A stretch of DNA of 64,000 nucleotides, taken from assembly GCA_014084085.1 (NCBI GenBank), contig NPFB01000074.1, positions 241,967 to 305,966 on the forward strand. Direction: 5' to 3'. Every line of letters begins with the position of its first letter. Positions within the stretch are counted from its first letter, which is position 1. This document shows, piece by piece, positions 10,241 through 19,658 of this stretch. A program made the position numbers and the translations under genes. Under the pieces are notes generated by a model that saw only the letters and a program-made list of their open reading frames with translations, was not told where the DNA came from and made no database searches. The stretch comes from Hondaea fermentalgiana (Eukaryota > Sar > Bigyra > Thraustochytrida > Thraustochytriidae).

Positions 10241-11437
10241 CTACTCCTCAATGCCTTGGTGCTGAAGCGACGCTCCCGCAAGGGCCGTACCTTTTGCCAC
10301 GGCTTCTGCAATGAGGGATCCTTGTAGATCGATGCTTGCAAGATGTTGTTTCAAAGTGGTATTTTGTCGCGCAAGCAAAATGCAGGCCAAGACCCCACCA
10401 GCAAAGCTGTCGCCTGCACCAGTCGTGTCGCCCTCGACATGAGACACCTTGGGAACGGAAAAGTCCATCGATACATCTTGCTGGGCCACCACGGTAGACT
10501 GTGCACCATTGGTGACAAAGACCAAACCCGAGGACGAAAGAAGGCCGGCCAAGGAACGCGCGTGTGAACTTTGCGGAGCGTCTTGATCCCATTTGGCCTG
10601 CTTCGCATATGCCGCCAGCTCTTCGCCGTTCATGAAAATACAGCTTGTACGAGGTAACAAGCTGTCTATCTGTAGTTTGACCTCGGGTGATCGGTGTAAG
10701 AGGCTCGCGCTCGAAAGCGAGAGCGCAAGGGAGCGGCCTCGCGCGAGTGCAGTCACTGCAGCACGTCGACCGGGTGTTGTAAAATTGAACGCCGTGGCAA
10801 AGACAAGTGTCTCCATGCCTTGCTTCCAGGGAAGGCGTGAGCCCAACAAGTCGATCTTGGTCTCGTCGAGAATACCCGCCGCACCTCGGTCGCACACAAT
10901 ACTACGATCTCTAGAGACATCATCAACGACAACAGCACATTGGCCAGTTTCCTCGATACCACTTGTATCTTCCACGAGCAAGGGATTTACCTTCGACTTT
11001 GTACAGGCATCACGAACGAGCTTTGCGGCTTCGTCCTGGCCCACACCGCCGATAAAGGCGACGTGCAGATCTCCGTCTCCAGCTGCTCTCTTCGCTACGC
11101 GGGCTGTATTGAGCGCTGAGCCCCCGACCTTAGAAAAGACCCCCACTGTATTGCGAACGGAGCGTATGGCTGCAATTTTCTTTTCGCGCGGCCACCCACT
11201 CACGTGTTCCCCGGGGCGAAGAGGTGAGCCTTGCCATTTTGAGGCTGTTACAGTATGGTCAATCACCGCGTTGCCCACGGCAACGAGCGCTCTTGAAGTG
11301 CGCTGCATGGATGAGGATTCTGATCTTTCTTCCTCCTCCTGCTCTTGCTGTTGCTCTTGCTCTTGCAAATCGTCTAGGCCTGTTCCAGCTGGCGGCGTTG
11401 TCGTCGTCGGCGGTGGCGGCGGCGGCGCCGTTGCCAT
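10241..11437 (-). CDS. PfkB-family carbohydrate/nucleoside kinase
   Basis: A 398-residue ribokinase/adenosine-kinase-like enzyme, expected to transfer phosphate from ATP to a sugar or nucleoside in the cytosol. The N-terminal signature is seen in KVGGSALNTARVAKRA with AVGNAVIDHTV before it. The C-terminal signature TTGAGDSFAGG holds the catalytic Asp and anion hole. The first ~45 residues are Pro-, Thr- and Glu/Gln-rich low complexity. The longest frame starts with GTG at 11458; the ATG at 11437 (MATAPPPP) was preferred. It is close to the family's usual ~350 residues once the tail is removed. It is divergent from the coiled-coil gene at 12197. Substrate is not identifiable by eye. Confidence 0.85.
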   Translation of the reverse strand: MATAPPPPPPTTTTPPAGTGLDDLQEQEQQQEQEEEERSESSSMQRTSRALVAVGNAVIDHTVTASKWQGSPLRPGEHVSGWPREKKIAAIRSVRNTVGVFSKVGGSALNTARVAKRAAGDGDLHVAFIGGVGQDEAAKLVRDACTKSKVNPLLVEDTSGIEETGQCAVVVDDVSRDRSIVCDRGAAGILDETKIDLLGSRLPWKQGMETLVFATAFNFTTPGRRAAVTALARGRSLALSLSSASLLHRSPEVKLQIDSLLPRTSCIFMNGEELAAYAKQAKWDQDAPQSSHARSLAGLLSSSGLVFVTNGAQSTVVAQQDVSMDFSVPKVSHVEGDTTGAGDSFAGGVLACILLARQNTTLKQHLASIDLQGSLIAEAVAKGTALAGASLQHQGIEE

Positions 11438-12196
11438 GGCCGTCACGCGGACAAACACAAGCTCGCGCGCTGTTTTTGAATTTCCAAACGCGACTTCCTA
11501 CGCCTCTCAACGCATGCGCACCTGCTAATGCTACCCCTGCTGCTGTCTTGCTTACTTTGTTGCAGCTATTGCAGCGGCGGCGGCGATGGCGTCCGTCTTG
11601 ATTTCTCTATCATGATCTCGCAAGTTTGCTCTGCTCTGCTCTGCTCCACCTCGCAGCCCGCACACATTGTGCCCCCCAATATTTCCACAGCTGCCCCCGC
11701 ACCTTCCCACTGTGGAATTGGTCCGTCATAGGTCGCATCTCAAGACGTCCCTGATTCGTTGATCGAGTCCACGACTCACAAAGCTCGCCAGGACGCTCGA
11801 GGCATCCTCGTTCGGCGCGGCCACGGCCAGGTTCGCACGCAAGCCCGCGTCCCTGCAGCTGCGCGCTCGCGTTCGAGGTGGCATTTCCGCTCCAGAGCGT
11901 AGACTCTGCTGATCGCCAAAGCAGCGAGCGGGCCAGCGAGCGAGGGAGAGAAGCCGGAATAAACGATCATTCATACGACGCATACTTGGACTGTCCAGCA
12001 TCAATGCAAGCAGGGGCAGCAGCACAGCAGCAGCAGCAGACTGGATTCGCGACGACGCCGACGAGGCCGCGGGCGGGGAGTTTGCTTGCGTGCGTGCTTC
12101 TTGCTTGCTTGCTGGGCGGTTGGCGTGCTCGAACGAACGAACGAACGAAGGTGCTCGGGAGAGAACTGAGCGAGCGAGCGAGCGAACAAGCGAGCC
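11438..12196. other. divergent intergenic region with short repeats
   Basis: Separates the PfkB kinase (-) from the coiled-coil gene (+) and should hold both promoters. It contains a GCTCT pentamer run near 11628-11647, a GAAC tetramer run at 12131-12149 and an AGCG run at 12167-12186. No convincing gene is present. Confidence 0.5.
12131..12190. repeat. GAAC and GAGC tetranucleotide repeats in 5' leader
   Basis: Tandem GAAC then GAGC units end 6 bp before the ATG at 12197, so they probably lie in the transcribed leader. Similar tetramer runs precede several other genes in the window. Confidence 0.8.
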
Positions 12197-13705
12197 ATGG
12201 CGGCGACGTCGGACTCCGGCAAAGCGCTGCTGCGCAAAGCGTACGATGACCAGGGCTACGCGCCCGGCTGGGGCGGGGCCAACCGTAGCGCGGAGGTTAT
12301 CGCGACGGCCACGGCGTACGACGCTAGCGCGCCTGTCGCTACAGCGGCAAACCCGTGGGGTGATGTCGTCGTCGCAGAGGTGTCGCCGGACGCGCCCTCG
12401 TCCGGATACAGCGCGCCTCCTCCCGCATACGAGGCGCCTCCTCCCGCATACGAGGCGCCGCCTCCCGCGTACGGAGCACCTGTATCACAAGGATACGCCT
12501 CGAGCTCGGAAACGTATGGGTACAATGCAAACGGGTCCGGGTCCGTCGGGCCGCAGACCATCGCGCGATACAATGAAGTGACCGACCAGGCTCAGGCGCT
12601 GAGCTTTGTCGAAGGGGAAATTCGGGCCACTTCAGCAGCGATCAGCAAGAACACGGAGAGTCTTGATAAGCTCAATCGCAAGCTGCACAAGGCACGAAAG
12701 GACCTGCCGAAAGCAGAAGCGCGTCTTAACCGCAACGCAAACCCACACTTTTTCCATTACATGCAGATCAATCGCTCAGATAAGGTGCAGCGCCTCGAAA
12801 AACTTGTCAACGACATCAAGAGCTCGGAGGAACAGTGGGTTGGAGAGAAGCACTCGACAGAACAGAGCCTGGCGGCAGCGCAGAAGGAGCTCAAACGTCT
12901 GCGCCAGCTCGAGGGTCAGCGCACGCAACTTCTCGCAGAAAGAACCCAAATTTATGATCAAGTCGTGGCGAGCGTGCCGCCCACGCTCAGACTGCGTCAG
13001 ATCGAGACCAACATCACTGCGCAGAAATCCAACCTAGCAGAAGAGCAGTCTTTACTTTCGCAGGTCAACGAAGTCTTGGCTATTGTGCAGCAGGCGCAAC
13101 GTCTCTACGGCCAGTCCATGGAAATGCTCGACCAGGCGCAGCGTATGAACAACACTGCCCAGTTTTCCAACTTACTCGGCGCGGGCCGTGGTGGCGGCGG
13201 TCTCGAATTTTATGAGACGGCAAATCAGTTCCAGCGCGACAGGCTCATCAATGACAGCCAGCGGCCCGCCGAGCAAGCCTATCAGCTCATTTCCAGAGCT
13301 TGGCAAATGTTCCCTCAAGAGGTACGACGTCGCTACCCTGCCATGTCAGCTCAGATTGGTCAGGTTCCGCTCCCCCGGCTTCGTTCCGCGCATTTTGGCA
13401 ACACCCTTGCGGCCGGCATGGTTTTTGGCGATATTGGTGATGCCATTAACAACGGTATGGCGACGGGCAAAATCCGGGAAAACCTGGGTATTGTGCAGCG
13501 TTGCGTTCAAATTGTCGATCAGCAGCTCGCACTTGTTGTGGCTCTGCGGAACACCATTCAGACTGATGTTGACAAAATGACGAGCAACATGAACACGCTC
13601 TCTTCGCAGCGAGCCGCCGAGCGCGACGACATTTTCCAGACAACGTGTGCTCAAATTACGTCTGGGGCGTCGGGTGGTTACAATGGTTATAATAATTACA
13701 TGTGA
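12197..13705 (+). CDS. coiled-coil protein with N-terminal PPAY repeats (unknown function)
   Basis: A 502-residue protein not assigned to a known family. Residues 1-120 are disordered and rich in Ala, Tyr and Pro, with three tandem copies of the unit APPPAYEA, each containing a PPxY motif of the kind bound by class I WW domains. Residues about 135-320 are strongly charged and heptad-like (long alpha-helical coiled coil). The C-terminal third is helical with conserved-looking aromatic blocks (GGGLEFYETANQFQRDR, AWQMFPQEVRRRYPAM) and ends in a Gly/Asn/Tyr tail (YNGYNNYM). No signal peptide or membrane span was seen. The start ATG directly follows a tetranucleotide-repeat leader. It could be a membrane-traffic or ubiquitin-ligase adaptor, but that is speculation. 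Confidence 0.75.
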   Translation: MAATSDSGKALLRKAYDDQGYAPGWGGANRSAEVIATATAYDASAPVATAANPWGDVVVAEVSPDAPSSGYSAPPPAYEAPPPAYEAPPPAYGAPVSQGYASSSETYGYNANGSGSVGPQTIARYNEVTDQAQALSFVEGEIRATSAAISKNTESLDKLNRKLHKARKDLPKAEARLNRNANPHFFHYMQINRSDKVQRLEKLVNDIKSSEEQWVGEKHSTEQSLAAAQKELKRLRQLEGQRTQLLAERTQIYDQVVASVPPTLRLRQIETNITAQKSNLAEEQSLLSQVNEVLAIVQQAQRLYGQSMEMLDQAQRMNNTAQFSNLLGAGRGGGGLEFYETANQFQRDRLINDSQRPAEQAYQLISRAWQMFPQEVRRRYPAMSAQIGQVPLPRLRSAHFGNTLAAGMVFGDIGDAINNGMATGKIRENLGIVQRCVQIVDQQLALVVALRNTIQTDVDKMTSNMNTLSSQRAAERDDIFQTTCAQITSGASGGYNGYNNYM

Positions 13706-14144
13706 TAAGTCTACAGCCAGGGGTGGCAAGATTCTTTCTTATCCAGAGACCCACAACGGTACTAACACCATTACTTCTTCTCTTTCATCTTTTCGCTCTC
13801 ATTTGCCTGACTGGCTGAGTGTCAAGAAATTCAATACTCTACTTCTTTGTGCAAAGAAAGCAAAGTCACTGAAGAAATTAAATTTTCCAAATGTATGTCA
13901 TACAGGACTTCCAAGGGCAGGTGGAATGGAATGGACGTCCCAAGGTATGGTCCATTCGAACATTTTCAAAGAAAAAGGGTGAAAGATCAATAACACACAA
14001 GACGGGGAAAAGAGCAGGCCTTGCCCTTTTCCTACGTTGTATAGATGTCCCCGAGCGAGCTCAGGGCCACACAAGATTAGTTGCTAACACCGGGCCAGAT
14101 CGTAGAAATAGGTCCCTATACCTAGGCCCTAGGCTATTGTGGAC
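13706..14144. other. convergent intergenic region, no gene seen
   Basis: The 3' flanks of the coiled-coil gene (+) and the Mpv17-like gene (-). It is AT-richer than the genes and ends in a CCTAGG-rich stretch (14108-14150). No domain-bearing frame was found. Confidence 0.45.
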
Positions 14145-14837
14145 CTAGGACTGCGTTTCATTGTCTTGGATAGCAGCGGCGCGTCGTCGTGCGCGCTGAT
14201 TTGTAAAGGATAAGTAAGAATTCCAAACGACGCCAGCAGCGTTTGAAACGAGCACCTGGTATTGAGCTGGAACAACGCCAAAGTTGGCAAGCTGCACAGG
14301 CGTCCACCACGCCCAGTTGTACACTACTGTAGGTGCCCAGATACTGCGCACGCCTTCAAGTGTGTGGCGAATGCTTTTACCTTCGAGCGCGCCAAGGCAA
14401 GTCAGAAAGACAGGCAAGAACAAGGGTGTGAAAACGGCTTGATCTAGCACCACGCGCTTTATCGTCGCTGCGAGCGACCTGCCGGCGATTCGAGTGCCAA
14501 GATAGCCATACCAGACGTGGAGCGTTGGGCCCACCAAAACACCTCCCAACAGTGAGAATCGTGCAAGTCTTGCTAGGTCGAGCGACGTGTGCGCCTCTTT
14601 ACTGGCGAGATTCGCCTTCCCGTCCAGCGTCGCAGGTTCGTCTCGGCCCGTCTCGGACGTTGTCGCCGACGCAGTGGAGTTGCCCTCTTTCAGCACCGGC
14701 GCAGGGTCCAAGACGAGCTGCGCCACGAGATCTCCAGCGCCAGCAATAGCCCCCGAAGTTAGACACTTGACGAGCACCGGTCTGCGCCGCAGCGCGCCAT
14801 CGTACGCGGCGCCCACGCCGCGCAGCGCCGCGCGCAT
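14145..14837 (-). CDS. Mpv17/PMP22-family membrane protein
   Basis: A 230-residue protein of the Mpv17/PMP22/Sym1 family, small four-helix proteins of the mitochondrial inner membrane or peroxisome membrane. Family features visible are LVKCLTSGAIAGAGDLVAQ near the N-terminus, the GPTLHVWYGYL block, VLDQAVFTPLFLPVF, and the C-terminal hallmark IWAPTVVYNWAWWTPVQLANFGVVP followed by WNSYLSF. The middle carries a Thr/Glu-rich insertion of about 30 residues after DLVAQLVLDP. The longest frame begins with a GTG at 14897, so the in-frame ATG at 14837 was chosen. The N-terminus is Arg/Ala-rich and could be a mitochondrial presequence. It is divergent from the enoyl-CoA isomerase gene. Confidence 0.88.
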   Translation of the reverse strand: MRAALRGVGAAYDGALRRRPVLVKCLTSGAIAGAGDLVAQLVLDPAPVLKEGNSTASATTSETGRDEPATLDGKANLASKEAHTSLDLARLARFSLLGGVLVGPTLHVWYGYLGTRIAGRSLAATIKRVVLDQAVFTPLFLPVFLTCLGALEGKSIRHTLEGVRSIWAPTVVYNWAWWTPVQLANFGVVPAQYQVLVSNAAGVVWNSYLSFTNQRARRRAAAIQDNETQS

Positions 14838-15510
14838 CGTGCCCGAGATCCTCGGCTCGACGAGCTCGCACTGCACCAGCCTGAGCCGCAGGCACACGAC
14901 TGACGCGGCACAGATTCAGAACTAATACGGAACTAACAAGGACCAAATACAGACCATTTGCGGAACTAAGCTTCAAGCGGAGAAACAGAAACAAACAAAC
15001 CTCAACCGCCCGGCCGAGGAAATCTTGGAGAAACCCAACATGGCAAATCAAAAATCGATGTCGAAAATGCAACAAAAGTGCGATACCTATTCCCTACTGC
15101 AGAATGCCACGTCCGGTGGCGGCACATCTCAGAGCGAGAGTCTTCTTCAACCAAGTTCGCGCGACCTAGTTCGCATTTGTGAAAGCGCACGTCTATTGAC
15201 GGCGATCATGATGTGGACGTGGTCGTGGACGCGGTTGCAGCATCCTTGTGGACGGACGCCGCTGGCGCTGGCGATGGTGGCCGGCCACACGAGAAGTTCG
15301 CCAACGAGTCGTGCAGCTTGGTTGTCGTAACTCTTCGTGTCGGACGGACTCGAAGTATCGGCCCATGCGCCGCAAAACCGCATCAGAGAGGCAAGGTATA
15401 GTACTACTACACGCGCGCTGCAGGGCTCGTGCCGCGTCGGCCGCGGAGTTCCTCCTTGGACAGCAGCGCAAGCGCGGCTCCGGAGCGGTCTGAGAAAGCA
15501 TTCTGCGAAA
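14838..15510. other. divergent intergenic region, no gene seen
   Basis: Lies between the Mpv17-like (-) and enoyl-CoA isomerase (+) starts. The open frame of the isomerase extends leftward to a GTG at 15337 without an ATG, so an upstream 5' exon cannot be excluded. No other gene was recognised. Confidence 0.45.
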
Positions 15511-16251
15511 ATGGGCGACACGGTAAATCTAAGGCGCGAAGGGAATGTCTTCGTGCTTGAAATGCGGTCAGCCCCGTCGGGCGAGGGCGACAAGCAGTTT
15601 TTTGAGAACCGGTTCAACCCAACATTCATGAAAGATCTGAACGCGGCGCTGGACCAAATCGAAGCACAGTACGATCGATCGACTCCTGGAGCTCTTGTGA
15701 CGACCTCCAAGGGCAAGCTTTTCTCCAATGGACTCGATCTGGATTGGCTCAATAAGAACGCAGCTACGCCCAAAGATCGTCTCGACTACCTGGAGCAGGT
15801 CCAGCTGGTCCTCTGCAGGTTCCTCACCTTTCCCCTGCCGACTATTGCAGCGGTCAATGGTCACGCATTTGGTGGCGGCATGCTCTTGGCCATGGCGCAC
15901 GATTACCGCATCATGAATTCTGATCGCGGTTTTTTCTGCATGCCTGAAGTTGACATGCCAATGAAGGCCCGCCTTACACCTGGATTTAACGCTCTCATCA
16001 AGGAAAAGGTATCGCGCAAGCTCGTTGCCAAAATCATCCTTGAGGGCTTCCGCTTTGACGTCCCCGCATTGCTTGAAGACGGACTCATCGACGAAGCCGC
16101 GAGCGGGGCGGACCTGATGAAGGTTGCCTTGACCTTCGCCGAGAAGAAGGCGCCAAAGGGCAAATCTATGACGCTCGGCGAACTAAAGCAAGACCTTTAC
16201 CTGGACGCGGTGGCAGCCTTGCGAGGCCCGGCGACCTTCTCAAAGCTTTGA
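15511..16251 (+). CDS. peroxisomal enoyl-CoA hydratase/isomerase-family protein (C-terminal SKL)
   Basis: A 246-residue crotonase-fold protein, probably a delta3-delta2-enoyl-CoA isomerase used in peroxisomal beta-oxidation of unsaturated fatty acids. The oxyanion-hole segments are visible: GKLFSNGLDLDWL and VNGHAFGGGMLLAMAHDYRIM. The acidic residues expected in hydratases are not clearly placed, and the short length and FFCMPEVDMPM block fit the plant/protist ECI type. The protein ends exactly in Ser-Lys-Leu, the canonical PTS1 peroxisome import signal. The ATG at 15511 starts directly at the fold; an open stretch upstream has no ATG. Confidence 0.88.
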   Translation: MGDTVNLRREGNVFVLEMRSAPSGEGDKQFFENRFNPTFMKDLNAALDQIEAQYDRSTPGALVTTSKGKLFSNGLDLDWLNKNAATPKDRLDYLEQVQLVLCRFLTFPLPTIAAVNGHAFGGGMLLAMAHDYRIMNSDRGFFCMPEVDMPMKARLTPGFNALIKEKVSRKLVAKIILEGFRFDVPALLEDGLIDEAASGADLMKVALTFAEKKAPKGKSMTLGELKQDLYLDAVAALRGPATFSKL

Positions 16252-16796
16252 AGAAAAAAAAAAGACCCAAAGCGAACAAGCGACTCTGGCACCCAGTTTG
16301 TTCAGCCCCTGGCCGCTTCCCTATCTATCTCGATTCTGCATCAAAATAAAGTCATAAAAATTCGATCGAAAAATCGTGCATTCTTGCCGCGACGCATCCC
16401 GATACCAGAGACTTGATAGACGGGTCTGCGCCACCACCTCAGGTCTTACTATACGAGTCGTAGGCGCGGGCGTGTTGACGTAGAGGCTAGGCGAGGGTAG
16501 TTACCTGCCACCAAGAGGCTTACTACCTTTGATGAGGGGTTCGCAGTTCGCAGTTAGAACCCGATCTTGACGCCGCCACCAGTCGAGACCCAAGCTTCCG
16601 CTTCCCTCTTTCCTGTACCGCCAGGGCGGCCACAGCGACGGCCAAAGCGGCAGCCTTGTTTTGAGGCATCGTAGCCGGCTCTGCTTTGCCGCTCGCTGCT
16701 TGCCGGCTGGCCCGTGGCCGGGCGGCCGCTGCAAGATAACGAGCAAGCTCGCCTTTTCAGCTTCGGCAGCGATCGGCAGGGAAAGCAAGCACTGCA
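16252..16796. other. intergenic region, no gene seen
   Basis: Begins with the 3' UTR of the isomerase gene, including a poly-A tract and AATAAA. The remainder is unremarkable unique sequence that should contain the promoter of the secreted EGF/GH43-like gene. Confidence 0.45.
16345..16350 (+). promoter_or_regulatory. AATAAA polyadenylation signal
   Basis: AATAAA 94 bp after the stop of the enoyl-CoA isomerase gene, in an A-rich stretch. Assigned by position and sequence only. Confidence 0.45.
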
Positions 16797-18051
16797 ATGC
16801 TCATTCTCTTCATTCTCGCAGCGGTGGGGCTTGCGGGTGCCGCCAATCTTATAGTATGTTCCGGCGCCGGACGCTGCTGTTCTCTAGCAGGTACATGTGA
16901 CGCCAACTTGAACAGCACGTGCAGGTGCGATACTGGCTTCATTGGGCCGCATTGTGAGGCTTTGGATCTTGCTGACAAGTCCTCTGTTGTCATTGCTGGG
17001 CTGGGGCCAGGTGCAGGGGGAGTAATCGTAAATGGAACCTTGGTAAAGACTGTTTGGGGTGGTCACCTCGCATTTGATGAGTTCGGCCGCTCAAGATGGT
17101 TTGGTTCTGCTATTCTTAACCGGCAAGTCTCTCGATGCATGGGCCTCCCAAAGCGCGATTGCCGCCACAAAACTTATGCAAACATCTTACTCATCAGCTC
17201 TTGCTCCCAGCCCGCTTGAGTTAGAAATCTTTATTCGACGCGGCGACGAACAACCATCGTCAGCATGGGATGCTGGTTCATTGCATGGCGTTTACGTGAC
17301 TCGAAATCCCAAGCCATATCCCTCGGGGGAAGACACCTGGCTCATCTTTTATACTGGAATGGCACGACATGACCCTCTCGGGTCCAGGAAAATCGGGGTA
17401 TTGTACGGTCCGAGCCTGAATGGCCCTTGGGTGGCGTGGCCGCGCCCAGTCTTTGGACCTTCAAAAGCTGCTGGCGACTTGGACTCGTCATCTGTTTCTA
17501 ACCCAGCTCCAGCGTTTTATGCGGATGGCTCCGGTAAGCTAATTCTTGCATATAAAGGCCTCGGATACTGGACTGAACAGCGAGGTGTTTGCCAAGATGG
17601 CTCTGGAAAGCCTTGCATCTTCTTTGCTCGCGCGGATCATTGGAAAGGACCATATCGGCGGATTTCGGATCAAGTCCATCCGGCATTTGAAAATGCAGAA
17701 GATCCAAGTCTGTGGCAAGATCGACATGGTAATTGGCACATGGTGTTTGAAAAGTATATGCGATCGGCTAGCAAACCGTGGCCTGTGACAGCCCACGCGT
17801 ATTCTACCAATGGGCTTACAGATTGGATTGTGACGCCCTGGAAGTACTGGCGACGCGCAGAGACTGTCATTCATGGAAAAACAATTCGACTTTCCAAGCT
17901 CGAGCGTCCACAGGTTGTCTTGGACATTGAAACTCGCGAGCCTCGAGCTCTTTTTCAAGGAGCGTGTTTTAACGGATGCTGTACAAACATCGTTACAGAT
18001 TTTGCCCCTTTTAACAGCTCGTTGAGTTCGATATCGATGAGAGCTAATTGA
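16797..18051 (+). CDS. secreted EGF-like/GH43-like protein, reading frame interrupted
   Basis: A predicted secreted glycoside-hydrolase-like protein. An ATG at 16797 opens a signal peptide (MLILFILAAVGLAGAA) followed by one EGF-like module (CSGAGRCC..CDANLNSTCRCDTGFIGPHC). The five-bladed propeller-like part continues in the +1 frame to the stop at 18051, with DTWLIFYTGM, YGPSLNGPW, NPAPAFYADGSGKLILAYKG and AEDPSLWQDRHGNWHMVFE, which resemble GH43/GH32-type enzymes. The two frames overlap between about 17059 and 17219. The switch must occur near 17060-17125, after WGGHLAFDEFG and before GKSLDAW. A one-base insertion (error or mutation) explains it. A very short intron is possible but none matches the 82-102 nt GTAAGT/GTACGT introns seen elsewhere. 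If real, the break would make this a pseudogene. Substrate unknown. Confidence 0.7.
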
Positions 18052-18155
18052 CGCGAGCTGACTCGCGGTCAGTCTTGATTGTTATTGTTCTTTACTTCAT
18101 CTTTCGTTTTGGATTGCAGACTTTCCTGTTTTGATATCGGTGAAAAAAAAAAAAG

Positions 18156-18161
18156 AATAAA
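18156..18161 (+). promoter_or_regulatory. AATAAA polyadenylation signal
   Basis: AATAAA 105 bp after the stop of the GH43-like gene, directly after a 12-base poly-A stretch. Confidence 0.4.
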
Positions 18162-18350
18162 AAGAGAAAAGAATGGAAAAGGGGGAAATAGCTTTCCGGA
18201 GATCCGGGGGTCAAAACGGCCACGTGGCGAGCCCAACATCAATTCGCGATTCTAGTACATAGCGCCTCGCACGGGGAGCAGCGCGCGTGGAAGCGGCGGC
18301 GAGACCGCCCGCTTGGCGCGACGAGCCAGTGGCAGCCTTGCTACGAGAAG

Positions 18351-19658
18351 ATGAGGAGCCTTCGTAGGTATCTGCCGGCGCTCCTCGTAGCGTGCAACGC
18401 GTGTCTCCTCGTCTTGCAGCTTTTCAGAAATTTTGGGGTGAAGCCTCTGCCGGACGCCGTCGAAGAAGATGTCTTGCAACAAACGACGCTTACGCTTCAT
18501 GGCCAGCATGAGCATGTAATTGAAATAATGCCGCAGGTGGACGAGCCGCGGGTGGACGAACCGCAGGTGGAAGAGCCGAAGGGTGCAGCTGTCTTTATAC
18601 TCGGCATGCACCACTCTGGAACATCATTGCTGACAATGATGCTAAAGACCTTCGGCCTTCAATTGGGTCCAGAAAAAGGCCTCATCATGTTAAAAGACAA
18701 TCCAGCCAAATTCTTTGAGTTGAAATCAGCAGTGCACATGAACGAAAACTTCGTTCATGGAAACTACGGATACGGTTACGCGTGGAACAAGACGAAGCCT
18801 GTAACTAGAGAAAAGTACCTCAATGGAGTTCGAAATATCCTTCGGTCGCTAAACAGAATGGCAGGGGAGTCGCGCAGCTGGCTACTGAAAGATCCGCGCA
18901 TCAGTCTTGTTGCAGAGATATGGCTTTCATTGGTTCAAGAACGAAAACCAATCTGTATTCTAACGGCTCGTGATCCATACATTACGTCCTCCCGCTTCTC
19001 AAAAGGTTGGATGCTTCGGCAAGATCTTCAAAAGTCAATCGATCTTTGGGAGGAGTACTATGTGCGCGCCATTGAGGGCTGTCGTCGCGTAGGTGCTTCG
19101 TCTATTATCAGCGATCACGAACTACTCATGAATGATCCATTTGAAGCGGCGCGCCGACTCTTTGTCGATCTTCGAGCTGCTCAGGTGGGAGGGATCTCCA
19201 TGCCAACGTCAGCAGTTCTCAAGGAGAACTTTACAAAATTCTGGTTCGATCCAGATGTGGTTGCAAAAGATACAGACGCAGAACAAGATCGCCTTGAAGC
19301 GTACAAGAACTTGATATCTCCACGCGCCAAAAAGATTTGGGAGGCTCTTTCAACGAAAAACTTGAATATCATCTCTGATGAAGAACTGCGGCCCATCTCA
19401 TGGAGATTGCCATGGAAGTGGATTGATGTGTCTGAGCAGACTCCTAAACCTAAGCCAGCGGCGCCCAAGATAAAAGCGTCCGAAGCGGAGACAACCAAAC
19501 TGGTGAAGTCAGAACCGCACAATCCACATACGACAAGATCAGGAACGTCGAAGTCAGGGACAACCGAATTGGCGAAGTCAGAACCGCGGAATTTGCAGAG
19601 AGCAAAACCAAAAACGTCTGGCGCAGGGACTCGCGACAAAACTTCAGAGGATACCTGA
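18351..19658 (+). CDS. Golgi-type sulfotransferase-family protein
   Basis: A 435-residue type II membrane protein. Residues about 6-28 (YLPALLVACNACLLVLQLF) form a single signal anchor, placing the enzyme in the Golgi lumen. A short stem carries repeated VDEP/VEEP units. The catalytic fold shows the 5'-phosphosulfate-binding loop in ILGMHHSGTSLLTMML and a 3'-phosphate-binding segment TARDPYITSSRFSKGW; WLLKDPRISLV lies between. These fit transfer of sulfate from PAPS to a glycan or protein. The C-terminal ~80 residues are Lys/Ser/Thr-rich with repeats of (K)SEP(H/R)N and are probably disordered. The start is the first ATG. It follows the GH43-like gene on the same strand. Acceptor substrate is unknown; thraustochytrid walls contain sulfated polysaccharide, which would fit. 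Confidence 0.8.
   Translation: MRSLRRYLPALLVACNACLLVLQLFRNFGVKPLPDAVEEDVLQQTTLTLHGQHEHVIEIMPQVDEPRVDEPQVEEPKGAAVFILGMHHSGTSLLTMMLKTFGLQLGPEKGLIMLKDNPAKFFELKSAVHMNENFVHGNYGYGYAWNKTKPVTREKYLNGVRNILRSLNRMAGESRSWLLKDPRISLVAEIWLSLVQERKPICILTARDPYITSSRFSKGWMLRQDLQKSIDLWEEYYVRAIEGCRRVGASSIISDHELLMNDPFEAARRLFVDLRAAQVGGISMPTSAVLKENFTKFWFDPDVVAKDTDAEQDRLEAYKNLISPRAKKIWEALSTKNLNIISDEELRPISWRLPWKWIDVSEQTPKPKPAAPKIKASEAETTKLVKSEPHNPHTTRSGTSKSGTTELAKSEPRNLQRAKPKTSGAGTRDKTSEDT

Noticed and set aside
10593..11528. 311-codon plus-strand frame over the PfkB kinase
   Set aside because: It is the antisense of clear kinase motifs and is Ser/Arg-rich without its own signature.
17059..17219. Two separate genes in the GH43-like region
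   Set aside because: The signal peptide/EGF frame and the propeller frame are complementary parts of one expected protein, and the downstream frame has no ATG of its own at a sensible place.
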